DNA of 64,000 nucleotides, taken from NCBI GenBank assembly GCA_029262195.1, contig JAJCZX010000030.1, positions 62,001 through 126,000 on the forward strand, in the 5' to 3' direction. Positions 42,796-51,194 of this stretch are shown piece after piece (the stretch's first letter is position 1; each line of letters starts with the position of its first letter). The notes under the pieces are model-generated. The model was given only the letters and a program-made list of their open reading frames with translations, searched no databases and was not told the DNA's origin. Position numbers and translations under genes: made by a program. This DNA comes from Gemmatimonadota bacterium (GTDB lineage: Bacteria; Gemmatimonadota; Gemmatimonadetes; Gemmatimonadales; GWC2-71-9).

Positions 42796-45115
42796 CCAAC
42801 CTGTCCCGTAATGAATTTACAGTTCGCTGCACAGCCTGATCAGCATCTTTGTCTCGCAAAGTCTTCTTCGGCGATCTGAGCACGATTCTCCATGCCACAC
42901 TCCTACCCGCCAGATCATCAGCCCTATATTCGTCGAATATTACGACACTTTCGAGCAGTGAGCCAGTAGATTTGCGGATTTCCTCTTCGACCTGCGACAC
43001 GGAAACCCCGTCTGGCAGGATCAAAGCAAGATCTCGTTCGAGCGGCGGGTTCCGTGGTACAGCCGAATAGGCCACATGCCCGGAACGCTTCAACGTCACC
43101 TCAACCTCGAATCCAAACACCGGGGCCGCCCATGCAGGAGCATCAGCGTTTTGAATGCCAGCGCGACCGATCTTTTCTCCATCCTTGTTCAGGACAACCC
43201 AATCATTTCCATCTTGGTCAAGGCGCCCACCAACAACTTCAACGGCATTCTGCAAAAGGGCCTTGAGGTCCCAGAGGTCGTAATCGCCGCCCTTGCCCCC
43301 GTTCGACCAATGCTCGGGATTCGATCTACCCGTCACCACAGCAGCGAAGCTGAGTGTCTCCCTCGGCATGCCATCTGTTTTTTCGAATACAGCACCGACT
43401 TCGAAAAGTCTAACGTCGCGTTCTCTCACAGCCCAGTTGTGCTCAACGGACCTCACCAACCCGGGCAGAATGGCCGTCCTCAGAAAGGCCTCCTCTGAGG
43501 AAAGCGGATGCAATACAGGTTGTGCGTTTTCTCCGCCCGATGGACCTAGACTCAGCGAGCGCGCTTCGTGCAACCCGGCGGCGGTAAACACTGACCGTAA
43601 TTTGGCCTTCAATCCTTCGATCGGGTCGTTGGGAACCGAACTTGGCCTGAACGGGATCATCTGGGTGGGGAACTCGTCGTACCCGTGCAATCGGGCGATT
43701 TCTTCGATCAGATCAACCTCGATGGTCACGTCGGGTCGCCATCCGGGAACCTGTGCAGCGAGGCGTCCATCCTTCGGAGCTACGACAAAGCCCAGACGGG
43801 TTAGCATCCGCGAAACTTCGTCCAGCGGGAAGGAGACGCCGAGAAGCTTTTCAATACGCTCGGGTCGCAGGAAGATCGTGACCGGCTGTCTCGGTCGCGG
43901 ATAGACATCAACCGGTTTACTCAACTCCCGACCGCCGGCAACAGCGATTATCAGTGAGACAGCGCGCCTGAGAGCGTCCGACATTGCATCGATGTCGATC
44001 CCCCGCTCGAAACGGTAGGAAGCATCAGTGCTCATCTTCAGGGCATTGCGCGTAGCGCGAGTGGTGCGCGGATCGAAATATGCGCACTCAAGCAAAACGC
44101 TCGTGGTTTCGTTACTGATCTCACTGTTCGCTCCACCCATCACACCGGCCACCGCGACGGCATTTTCTGCGTCGCAAATCATGGTCATGCCTTCGTTGAG
44201 ATCTCGTTCCTGATCATCCAGAGTAACGATTTTCTCACCCTGGTTCGCCTTTCGAATCCTCACCTGCCCGCCCAGTTTATCGAGGTCAAAGGCGTGCATA
44301 GGCTGGTTCAATTCGAAAAGGATGTAGTTGGTCGCATCCACGACGTTGTTGATCGGCCGGGCGCCGATTGCGCTGAGACGTTGCTGCAGCCATTCTGGCG
44401 ATGGCCCGACCTTAATCCCTTCAATAGCTGCGGCCATGTACCTGGGACAGCCTTCGCTGTCTTCCAGCGTCACCGTCACGCCTCCCACCGACCCCTCCAT
44501 TTCGCTCCGGACCGGAGTTGTTGTGGAAGCGACGGCCCCGGGTATAGGTAGCAGCTTGAACGGCGCTTCGAGAACCGCCCCCAGCTCACGGGCCACGCCT
44601 TTGTGACAAAGCAAGTCTGGTCTATCGGGAGTTATGTCCAGATCAAGGATAGCGTCGGCAAGTCCTACGGCGTCGGTAAAGCGAGATCCTACTTCGCATG
44701 AAGGTTCTAGCTCAAGTATCCCGTCGCTATCAGCCCCGAGCCCCAGTTCGCTGGCCGAGCAGAGCATACCGAGAGATTCGACACCGCGGATCTTGCGCCT
44801 TTTGATTTTGAAATTGCCAGGCAACACCGACCCCACCGGAGCGTATGGGTAACGGCAGCCAGCCGTGACGTTGGGCGCACCACAGACCACGTCCAGCACC
44901 TCGGTGCCAGTGTTCACCTTGCAGAGTGATAGCCGGTCGGCATCAGGATGCCTTTCAACCAGCTCAACCTCCGCCACGATGATATCGTCGAGATCCGCAC
45001 CTACTGGATCAATCGAATCAGCTGGAGCACCGAGCATCGCCAGGCGATGGGCTGTATCCCGGGCATCCAGGCTCTGCCCTAACATCTGGGAAATCCACTT
45101 AACTGAAATATTCAT
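42779..45115 (-). CDS. pheT: Phenylalanine--tRNA ligase beta subunit
   Basis: 778 residues, full length. N-terminal tRNA-binding OB domain (VVCGAPNVTAGCRYPYAPVG), the B3/B4 editing domain, B5 around the TIEVDLIEEIARLHGYDE segment, and the C-terminal anticodon-binding FDX-ACB domain (NPPLERDLALILPDGVS through the C-terminus). It forms a heterotetramer with PheS, whose gene ends 3 nt upstream. Confidence 0.97.
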   Translation of the reverse strand: MNISVKWISQMLGQSLDARDTAHRLAMLGAPADSIDPVGADLDDIIVAEVELVERHPDADRLSLCKVNTGTEVLDVVCGAPNVTAGCRYPYAPVGSVLPGNFKIKRRKIRGVESLGMLCSASELGLGADSDGILELEPSCEVGSRFTDAVGLADAILDLDITPDRPDLLCHKGVARELGAVLEAPFKLLPIPGAVASTTTPVRSEMEGSVGGVTVTLEDSEGCPRYMAAAIEGIKVGPSPEWLQQRLSAIGARPINNVVDATNYILFELNQPMHAFDLDKLGGQVRIRKANQGEKIVTLDDQERDLNEGMTMICDAENAVAVAGVMGGANSEISNETTSVLLECAYFDPRTTRATRNALKMSTDASYRFERGIDIDAMSDALRRAVSLIIAVAGGRELSKPVDVYPRPRQPVTIFLRPERIEKLLGVSFPLDEVSRMLTRLGFVVAPKDGRLAAQVPGWRPDVTIEVDLIEEIARLHGYDEFPTQMIPFRPSSVPNDPIEGLKAKLRSVFTAAGLHEARSLSLGPSGGENAQPVLHPLSSEEAFLRTAILPGLVRSVEHNWAVRERDVRLFEVGAVFEKTDGMPRETLSFAAVVTGRSNPEHWSNGGKGGDYDLWDLKALLQNAVEVVGGRLDQDGNDWVVLNKDGEKIGRAGIQNADAPAWAAPVFGFEVEVTLKRSGHVAYSAVPRNPPLERDLALILPDGVSVSQVEEEIRKSTGSLLESVVIFDEYRADDLAGRSVAWRIVLRSPKKTLRDKDADQAVQRTVNSLRDRLGVELR

Positions 45116-45118
45116 CGG

Positions 45119-46147
45119 CTACTCTACGAACTGCCCGAGGAAACGCATGTCGTTTTCGTACAGCAAACGGATATCAGGGATACCATGGCGAATCATCGTA
45201 ATGCGGTGCGGGCCCATGCCGTATGCATAGCCCGTGTACTTTTCGGAATCGACTCCACAGCGATCGAAGACAGTCGGGTGCACCATGCCTGCGCCCATGA
45301 TCTCCATGAATCCGGTATGCTTGCAGGTCGAGCAGCCACTGCCCTTGCAGAGCGGACAGCCAACATCGATTTCAGCTGACGGCTCGGTGAACGGGAAGAA
45401 CGACGGCCTGAATCTGACTTTAGTGTCTTTGGAAAAAAAAGCTTTTACGAAATAATCGATGCCCGCTTTGAAATCTACAAAGGTGATTCCTTCGTCCACT
45501 GCGAGGCCTTCGATTTGCTCGAACACGGGTGAGTGCGACGGATCGAACGGATCTCTCCGATAGACCTGCCCCGGTACAACAATACGAATCGGAGGTTGAT
45601 ACTTCTCCATCGTATGGGCTTGCATTGGTGAAGTATGCGTTCGCAACAACACACCCGGGCTCAGATAGAACGTGTCGTGCATGTCCGCTGCGGGATGGTC
45701 AAGCGGAATATTCAGTTTCGTGAAGTTGTACTCATCGGTTTCGACTTCCGGTCCGACAACCCGGGTGAACCCCAGTTCCTTAAAAATTTCACAAATCTCA
45801 TCGACTACCACCGTCACCGGATGTCGGTTACCGCGCCAGAGGGTTCTGGCGGGCATCGCGAGATCTTCGGATTGGCCGACCGCCGAGTCCGCAGATTCGC
45901 ATTCGGCGGTCCGCTTTTCAATAGCGGCTTCGATCCGGCCTTTGAGGATGTTGGCTGCCGCGCCGATTTCGCGGCGTTCTTCGGGTGGTAATTCCCCCAG
46001 AGATCGGAGGAGGTGGGTGAGTTTTCCGGCTTTGCGGCCAAGTATCTCGTTACGAAGCTCCGCCAACCCCGAAGGGCTGGCGGTAGCTATCGTTTCGAGT
46101 GTGTTTTCTAGTTCCGCAAGGCGCCCACGCGCTGTTTCGTTGGACAT
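45119..46147 (-). CDS. pheS: Phenylalanine--tRNA ligase alpha subunit
   Basis: 342 residues. Class II synthetase motifs: motif 2 around PGQVYRRDPFDPSHSPVFEQ, and motif 3 AYGMGPHRITMIRHGI. A Cys-rich CPLCKGSGCSTCKHTG insertion is present and suggests a zinc site. Such an insert occurs in a subset of bacterial PheS and is worth noting. The N-terminal coiled coil binds tRNA. It is co-transcribed with rplT upstream and pheT downstream. Confidence 0.97.
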   Translation of the reverse strand: MSNETARGRLAELENTLETIATASPSGLAELRNEILGRKAGKLTHLLRSLGELPPEERREIGAAANILKGRIEAAIEKRTAECESADSAVGQSEDLAMPARTLWRGNRHPVTVVVDEICEIFKELGFTRVVGPEVETDEYNFTKLNIPLDHPAADMHDTFYLSPGVLLRTHTSPMQAHTMEKYQPPIRIVVPGQVYRRDPFDPSHSPVFEQIEGLAVDEGITFVDFKAGIDYFVKAFFSKDTKVRFRPSFFPFTEPSAEIDVGCPLCKGSGCSTCKHTGFMEIMGAGMVHPTVFDRCGVDSEKYTGYAYGMGPHRITMIRHGIPDIRLLYENDMRFLGQFVE

Positions 46148-46175
46148 CTTTACCTTCGGTGAAGCTGAGGTCGGT

Positions 46176-46529
46176 TTACAAGCTCTTCTTTGCCAGTTCC
46201 GCTAGCTCACTAAAGGCGGCTGCATCGGAGACAGCCAGATCCGCGAGGACTTTCCGGTTGATTTCGACACCGGCGTTTTTGAGGCCGCACATCATCCGGC
46301 TGTACGTCGTGTCGTTCAAACGGGCGCCAGCATTGATGCGGGCAATCCACAGGCGGCGGAAATCTCGCTTGCGCAACCGGCGATCCCGGTAGGCATAAGT
46401 CAGACCTTTTTCAACCGTCTCTTTGGCTGACTTGAGGAGGTTCTTCCTACCACCTCTCGCGCCCTTGGAGGCGCGCATAATTTTCTTTTTGCGTTTGAGG
46501 CGGGTAACGCTACTGGTAACTCTCGGCAT
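46176..46529 (-). CDS. rplT: 50S ribosomal protein L20
   Basis: 117 residues. The basic N-terminus [21 protein letters not shown] and the conserved [15 protein letters not shown] and [15 protein letters not shown] define L20. It nucleates 50S assembly and in many bacteria also represses the infC-rpmI-rplT mRNA. It follows rpmI by 9 nt and precedes pheS. Confidence 0.98.
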   Translation of the reverse strand: MPRVTSSVTRLKRKKKIMRASKGARGGRKNLLKSAKETVEKGLTYAYRDRRLRKRDFRRLWIARINAGARLNDTTYSRMMCGLKNAGVEINRKVLADLAVSDAAAFSELAELAKKSL

Positions 46530-46538
46530 GTGACCCTC

Positions 46539-46733
46539 CTATATACCCAGGAGCCGCTTCATACGACCCATATCCGCACTGGATACGAGAGTCGCCTGAC
46601 GCAGGCCTCTTTTACGTTTTTTATTTTTCTTGGTCAAGATGTGACTCTTGAACGCTTTATGACGTTTGATTTTCCCAGTGCCGGTGACCTTCAGCCTTTT
46701 GGCTGCAGCTCTGGAGGTTTTCATTTTCGGCAT
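46539..46733 (-). CDS. rpmI: 50S ribosomal protein L35
   Basis: 64 residues from the ATG at 46733; the extra upstream residues of the open frame do not belong to L35. Canonical start [20 protein letters not shown] and later [18 protein letters not shown]. It lies in the conserved infC-rpmI-rplT order. Confidence 0.97.
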   Translation of the reverse strand: MPKMKTSRAAAKRLKVTGTGKIKRHKAFKSHILTKKNKKRKRGLRQATLVSSADMGRMKRLLGI

Positions 46734-46767
46734 TCGTGTCTCTCTTTTTCGAAACTGCTTGTCGTTC

Positions 46768-47295
46768 CTACTTAACTGCCCGCGGCGCAACGATGACATG
46801 CATGTTGCGCCCTTCCCTCTTTATTTTCGTCTCGGGCTTACCGACGTCGTCGATAACCTCGAGGGCCTGTTCCAGAACCTCGTGCCCCAGTTCCGGGTGA
46901 GCAAGCTGACGACCACGAAACATCATCGTCAATTTCACCTTATCGCCATGCTCCAAAAACTTCCGAGCATGGCGAAGCTTGAATTCCATATCGTGTCCGC
47001 TAATCCCAGGACGCATCTTCACTTCTTTGACGTGAATGATGTGCTGTTTTTTTCGGGCCGCTTTCTGGGCTTTAGCTTCTTCGAACTTGTACTTCCCATA
47101 GTCCATGATTTTGACTACGGGCGGACGGGCCTGAGGTGCTACTTCCACCAGATCCAACCCTTTTTCGGATGCTGCCGCCAGGGCCTCTTCTATCGGCAAC
47201 ACACCCAACTGCTCCCCTGAATCTGAAATCACACGAACTGGACTGATACGAATACGGTGATTTACCCTGGTACGGTCCTCTTGTTGGTTAGCCAA
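46768..47295 (-). CDS. infC: Translation initiation factor IF-3
   Basis: 175 residues. N-domain [18 protein letters not shown], linker with [16 protein letters not shown], and C-domain [19 protein letters not shown]. The start is a TTG: a stop codon lies three codons upstream in frame, so no ATG is available. A GGAGAAG site lies 10 nt before it. Rare start codons are a known feature of infC, because IF-3 discriminates against non-standard starts and so represses itself. The upstream leader carries hairpins and a terminator-like structure. Confidence 0.97.
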   Translation of the reverse strand: MANQQEDRTRVNHRIRISPVRVISDSGEQLGVLPIEEALAAASEKGLDLVEVAPQARPPVVKIMDYGKYKFEEAKAQKAARKKQHIIHVKEVKMRPGISGHDMEFKLRHARKFLEHGDKVKLTMMFRGRQLAHPELGHEVLEQALEVIDDVGKPETKIKREGRNMHVIVAPRAVK

Positions 47296-47330
47296 TCCGG
47301 CTCAACTTCTCCTTGTGTTCTGTTTTCCAC

Positions 47331-47365
47331 CCCCGCGGGGCGGTAAGGCCGACGGTTCGCGTCGG
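47331..47365 (-). promoter_or_regulatory. Structured leader segment upstream of infC
   Basis: Reading the minus strand, the leader has a hairpin CCGACG-CGAAC-CGTCGG (47349-47365) followed by the self-complementary CCCCGCGGGG (47331-47340), about 20 nt before the ribosome site. It may be an L20- or tRNA-responsive leader; no known consensus was recognised. Confidence 0.4.
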
Positions 47366-47401
47366 TTGTGCACTTCCCATAATCCATCCAAAAACTCGCG
47401 C

Positions 47402-47432
47402 AAAAAAAAACGGACCCAGGTAACCGAATCCG
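47402..47432 (-). terminator. Rho-independent terminator or attenuator upstream of infC
   Basis: On the minus strand, CGGATTCGG and CTGGGTCCG pair over 9 positions (three G-T wobbles) with a TTAC loop and are followed by nine T residues. It lies 103 nt after the MBL hydrolase stop and about 107 nt before the infC start. It either ends the upstream operon or acts as an attenuator of infC-rpmI-rplT-pheST. Confidence 0.65.
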
Positions 47433-47534
47433 CCAAGACCCCACCTCTGGCCTTGTATCTCCATACCCGTGACGCGTCAGCGCGCGCGAGGGTGAAGCGA
47501 ATCCGCTTTCTTCCCAAATTTTCAGGAGGGGAAG

Positions 47535-48455
47535 CTAAGACGAGTCAGGTCCAAAGTCAATCGGGGCAAAGCGATAGGTGGACCGCTCCGAGGACACCCT
47601 GCCCAGGCCGTGGTTGTAATCATGTACCAGCGCCAGAAGCCAGTTTTCCTGAGCCGCACGGGAAAGGATCCCGCTTTTCGACTCCATCGTACGCAAAGGC
47701 TCAAGATCATACCCCATCGTCCACGATACCGGCACATGGGCCGATGTGGGCATCACGTCGCCCAAAAAACAAACATGTTCGCCGGAATCGCCTATCAAAA
47801 CCGACTGGTGATGAGGTACGTGACCTGGAGTGGGAAGCAGCTCTACACCGGGGAGGAATTCAGTTTCACCATCCACAGTCAGCCACTTCCGAAGCTCCCT
47901 GATGGGCTCAAAGTTCTGGCGAGGATAAGCTGCGGCGGTGCGTTGATCCGTACCCTCTGCAAAACGTAATTCTGCCCGCTGTACGACATATGTGGCGTTT
48001 TCAAACGCCGGGACAATCTTGTCGCCCCTGGCGCGGGTGTTGCCTCCGGCATGATCAAAGTGGAGATGGGTGTTAATCACGAAGTCCACATCGGACGGTT
48101 TATGTCCGGCAGCCAGCAGGGCATCGTCTAACCGGGTAGCGCCCTTTTCGCCCTCATTTTGGATATTGAAAATCGATTTCGCCTTTTCCGTTTCCTTGCC
48201 TCCAACCCCGGTGTCGACGAGGATGAGCCCTCGGGGGTGTTCGACAAGCAGGCACCTCATGGCAAGAGGTATGCGATTGGCCGAATCCGCCGGGATTTTT
48301 TTCTCCCACAGCGGCTTGGGGACGACTCCAAACATAGCTCCGCCATCAAGCCACAACGTGCCTGCGTTCAGCGCGTGGCACTTGAGGTTTCCGACCCCGA
48401 AGGTGTCAACCAGCGGCGTTGGCCCTCTGTTCAGTAGCGGATCATCGGGCATCAT
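47535..48455 (-). CDS. MBL-fold metallo-hydrolase
   Basis: 306 residues. The metal site HLHFDHAGG, preceding LVDTGVGGKE, PGHVPHHQSVL, FLGDVMP and the final His-containing strand LVHDYNHG match the metallo-beta-lactamase hydrolase superfamily (lactonase or glyoxalase-II type). The substrate is unknown; the arrangement is close to quorum-quenching-lactonase-like proteins but is not diagnostic. The ATG at 48455 overlaps the exonuclease stop as TGATG. It is the last gene before the terminator. Confidence 0.9.
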   Translation of the reverse strand: MMPDDPLLNRGPTPLVDTFGVGNLKCHALNAGTLWLDGGAMFGVVPKPLWEKKIPADSANRIPLAMRCLLVEHPRGLILVDTGVGGKETEKAKSIFNIQNEGEKGATRLDDALLAAGHKPSDVDFVINTHLHFDHAGGNTRARGDKIVPAFENATYVVQRAELRFAEGTDQRTAAAYPRQNFEPIRELRKWLTVDGETEFLPGVELLPTPGHVPHHQSVLIGDSGEHVCFLGDVMPTSAHVPVSWTMGYDLEPLRTMESKSGILSRAAQENWLLALVHDYNHGLGRVSSERSTYRFAPIDFGPDSS

Positions 48456-49336
48456 CAAATTTCGTCAACCGACGTAGGCATCGACGTCTTCTTGCGGGAT
48501 TTTTTCTTTTTCTTTATTCGCAGGAGATCTTCGAGAGTACGGGCCCCCTGCTCTTCAGCGATCTCGATCATCTTTATCAGGATTTTGGCCGTCGCAATCG
48601 CATCGCCCCCCGCGCGATGGCGGTTTTCAATTTCAACGCCGAAATAGCGGGAAAGGCTATCCAACCCCCGCGACCTGAGACCCGGCACAACGCCACGAGC
48701 AAGTTTAGCAGTACACAGCTTCGGCCCGTCGACGGTCAGGTCCCGAGCCCTCCTCAGTTCAGAACTAACGAATCGCCAATCGAAGCCGACGTTGTGGGCG
48801 ACGAAAACCCTGCCCGCCAGTTCACCTGCAACCGCGTCTGCTACCTCGCCAAAAATGGGCTGGTTTTCCACTTCCTCAGTGGTTATCCCTGTGATTTCAG
48901 TGGCTTTCCAGGAAATGGACCTCTCGGGATTGATGAGACTGTCAAAGGTCAATTCCCATTCACCACCTTTGACCACGACGACCGCAATTTCAGTAATACG
49001 GTCTCCCCGGGCTGGCCCGGCACCGGTGGTCTCAACGTCGACCACGGCGAATGTACAGTCTTTTATTAGGGGAGATCCCGAAGGCGTGGCAACAAGCGAC
49101 CAACGGCCGTCAACGAGCCTCGATATCCGCGGATCTGAACCAACCAGAGCGATCACGACGCGATCGGCCACAGCAGCAGAGGTTTTGCGCAGACCCATCA
49201 CCTCCTGGGCGATCGCCTCGCAGTCGGCAGGCCCTGCCTCCAGGTACGTAACTGCTCGGTCCAGGAGCGTACTCGACGCCTGGAACTGCACTCCGCGAGT
49301 CAGATTTCGTCCCTTTGAATCGGCATGGTCATACAT
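48455..49336 (-). CDS. DnaQ-like 3-prime to 5-prime exonuclease
   Basis: 293 residues. The DEDDh exonuclease domain starts about residue 90: FAVVDVETTGAG (ExoI with Asp-Glu), FVAHNVGFDWRF (ExoII), and HRAGGDAIATAKIL (ExoIII with His). The N-terminal about 90 residues form a small, possibly winged-helix domain (AIAQEVMGLRKTSAAVADRVV), and the tail is very basic (KKKKKSRKK). It resembles the epsilon-like exonucleases of Firmicutes/Gemmatimonadota rather than a replicase subunit. The ATG at 49336 has GGAGGT upstream and overlaps the arginine deiminase end by 37 nt. Confidence 0.9.
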   Translation of the reverse strand: MYDHADSKGRNLTRGVQFQASSTLLDRAVTYLEAGPADCEAIAQEVMGLRKTSAAVADRVVIALVGSDPRISRLVDGRWSLVATPSGSPLIKDCTFAVVDVETTGAGPARGDRITEIAVVVVKGGEWELTFDSLINPERSISWKATEITGITTEEVENQPIFGEVADAVAGELAGRVFVAHNVGFDWRFVSSELRRARDLTVDGPKLCTAKLARGVVPGLRSRGLDSLSRYFGVEIENRHRAGGDAIATAKILIKMIEIAEEQGARTLEDLLRIKKKKKSRKKTSMPTSVDEI

Positions 49337-50532
49337 CTGGGACCTCCACCTCCCCTCACTAGTTCACTCCCCACAAACGTGAGAATAGCCTGCTCGTTGT
49401 CCGCGATTTCGGCTTCACCCTTCAAGAACTGGAGGCAATCAACCAGGCGGAACCCTGCCTCTTCGAATGCACGCAGAGTCACTTCGTTACGTGCATATGC
49501 CAGAGCCAGACCCGGGCGGATCGTGAAGAGATTGCAGCCGGATGCCCATTGTTCACGTTCCTGAATTGAACGATCCAGTCCACCGCACAATACAGGTTCG
49601 AGTGGCATTCCAACTTCGGCAAACGCCGCGAAAATGTCCGTCATCGTGCCAACCGAATCCGAGCCTTTCCGCCGATGGAGAATCGGGAGCCGTTCACTTC
49701 CAACAAAATGTGGTGGAGAAACAACACACCTGTCTTTGTCGACCTGAGTAAAAATCATGTCGAGGTGGATCGCTTCCTTTTTTTCCGGCATCACCACGAT
49801 TATCACATCGGTAACATTGCCACGCTCGAAAAACAGATCGCACAGGAGATCGATTGCTGCTGGGCTGGAACGATCGCTAAGACCAATCAGGACAACATCA
49901 CTCCGAAGAGGATGCAAGTCTCCCCCCTCAATCGTGTAGTCATACCGTTTCTCAGCAGAGCCATCGTAGATTATCCCCGAGTTGTCCAGGTCAGGGTGAA
50001 AGTTGAAGAGAGACTTGATGAGGAATTCCTCTGTCCACCTGGCTTCATGTCGCATCGAGCCGACAACAATGTTGTCGTTGACCACCATGCCGATGTCCCG
50101 GGTAAAAAACAGGTTGGGTGCTGGAGGAAGCCGGTAACCTCCGCGGTTGAGGGCGCGTGACACCGGACCCGATTCAGAGACCTCTCCCTCCACAAGAATT
50201 CTCGCAAGATCAGCCGACGACATTCCCATCAAGCGATCGGTCAACTCCGGGGACGATACGAAATCGGTGGCTTCCCGAATCACCGAATCACGGGCGTCAC
50301 TCTGGTCGAGCATTCCCTCCAGCAGGTCGACGAACTCGATGACCTCGGCGAAGCTGGCAAGGACCGAAGTCAAAACAGAGTGTTCCCTGCGGGCAACCGA
50401 CAGGTCTATGATGTCGTCGTAGAGGTAAGCGGCCCTGGTACGGGGGGTAACCGCGAGAAGCTCTTTGCCAGGCGTGTGAACCAGTACACGCTTGAGTCGT
50501 CCGATTTCTGACGTTATGTAGACCGGTTTCAA
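49300..50532 (-). CDS. arcA: Arginine deiminase
   Basis: 410 residues. It hydrolyses arginine to citrulline and ammonia. Motifs of the guanidino-group-modifying family are present: FFTRDIGMVV, the EGGDLHPL loop, the His in AIHLDMIF, and the catalytic Cys in GGGGPRCMTMPI near the C-terminus. The start is a TTG at 50532 that overlaps the rex stop; an upstream frame (to 50670) lies inside rex and is rejected. No carbamate kinase or ornithine carbamoyltransferase lies next to it. It is tightly coupled to rex, implying NADH-responsive control. Confidence 0.95.
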   Translation of the reverse strand: MKPVYITSEIGRLKRVLVHTPGKELLAVTPRTRAAYLYDDIIDLSVARREHSVLTSVLASFAEVIEFVDLLEGMLDQSDARDSVIREATDFVSSPELTDRLMGMSSADLARILVEGEVSESGPVSRALNRGGYRLPPAPNLFFTRDIGMVVNDNIVVGSMRHEARWTEEFLIKSLFNFHPDLDNSGIIYDGSAEKRYDYTIEGGDLHPLRSDVVLIGLSDRSSPAAIDLLCDLFFERGNVTDVIIVVMPEKKEAIHLDMIFTQVDKDRCVVSPPHFVGSERLPILHRRKGSDSVGTMTDIFAAFAEVGMPLEPVLCGGLDRSIQEREQWASGCNLFTIRPGLALAYARNEVTLRAFEEAGFRLVDCLQFLKGEAEIADNEQAILTFVGSELVRGGGGPRCMTMPIQRDEI

Positions 50533-51164
50533 ATGGCTTCCCTGTACTGGTTCTGTATCGCGAAACTCAAAGACTCCAATTCGACTGCCATGTTCACGTC
50601 TTTTACCACAATTTCGCCTGGCACCATCAATTTCGTGTTGGTGAAATTCAAAACCGCTCTGACTCCGCAACGTGCCAGTCTGTCAGCAACCTCCTGGGCA
50701 ACTCCTGACGGTGTGGTGATTATAGCGATGTCGACCGGGTCGCGCCTGAGATCGGCCTCAAGTTTGTCCTCAGCTGTGACTTTTAGGCTGCCAAGACTCT
50801 GTCCAATCCTTTTGCGGTCCTTGTCATATGCGGCAACAATGTTGAAACCATGTTCGGCAAAGCCGTGATATCCCACCAGGGCTGCGCCGAGTTTTCCGGC
50901 ACCCACCAGAATTACCCGAGAGGGATGCTCAAGGCCCATTATCTGGCGGATTTTTTTTGAGAGCTCCGAAATTGGGTAGCCGAGCCCACGTTTCCCAAAA
51001 GAACCAAAGAGTGAGAGGTCTTTGCGCACCTGTGCCGATGTCGCCCCCGTCCTGGAGGCCAGGTCTTCTGAACTCAGGGTTTCGTGGTTTTTCGCCTCGA
51101 ACTCCTCCAAGATCCGGAGATAAAGTGAGAGCCGTTTGACTGTGGATTCAGATATTTTTTGCAC
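50529..51164 (-). CDS. rex: Redox-sensing transcriptional repressor Rex
   Basis: 211 residues. N-terminal winged helix (SLYLRILEEF, then TGATSAQVRKDLSLFG) and a C-terminal Rossmann domain (VILVGAGKLGAALVGY). It senses the NADH/NAD ratio and represses fermentation and respiration genes. GTG start at 51164 with no obvious ribosome site. A perfect Rex operator lies 3 bp upstream (51168-51185), so it is likely autoregulated together with arcA. Confidence 0.97.
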   Translation of the reverse strand: MQKISESTVKRLSLYLRILEEFEAKNHETLSSEDLASRTGATSAQVRKDLSLFGSFGKRGLGYPISELSKKIRQIMGLEHPSRVILVGAGKLGAALVGYHGFAEHGFNIVAAYDKDRKRIGQSLGSLKVTAEDKLEADLRRDPVDIAIITTPSGVAQEVADRLARCGVRAVLNFTNTKLMVPGEIVVKDVNMAVELESLSFAIQNQYREAI

Positions 51165-51167
51165 GGT

Positions 51168-51185
51168 TTGTGAAATATTTCACAA
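51168..51185. promoter_or_regulatory. Rex operator (ROP site)
   Basis: The 18-bp perfect palindrome TTGTGAAATATTTCACAA matches the consensus Rex site TTGTGAA-N4-TTCACAA exactly. It sits in the 30-bp gap between rsmA and rex, just before the rex start codon, where bound Rex would block transcription through or into rex-arcA. Confidence 0.93.
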
Positions 51186-51194
51186 TTAGGCCCG

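Noticed and set aside
47262..47444. Leader peptide with Phe codons upstream of infC-pheST (FFCASF)
   Set aside because: The Phe codons come from the T-run of the terminator-like hairpin, and the frame overlaps the infC start in a way not typical of phe leaders.
50533..50670. N-terminal extension of arginine deiminase
   Set aside because: It lies inside rex, and the TTG at 50532 with AGGGAAG upstream gives the family-typical N-terminus.
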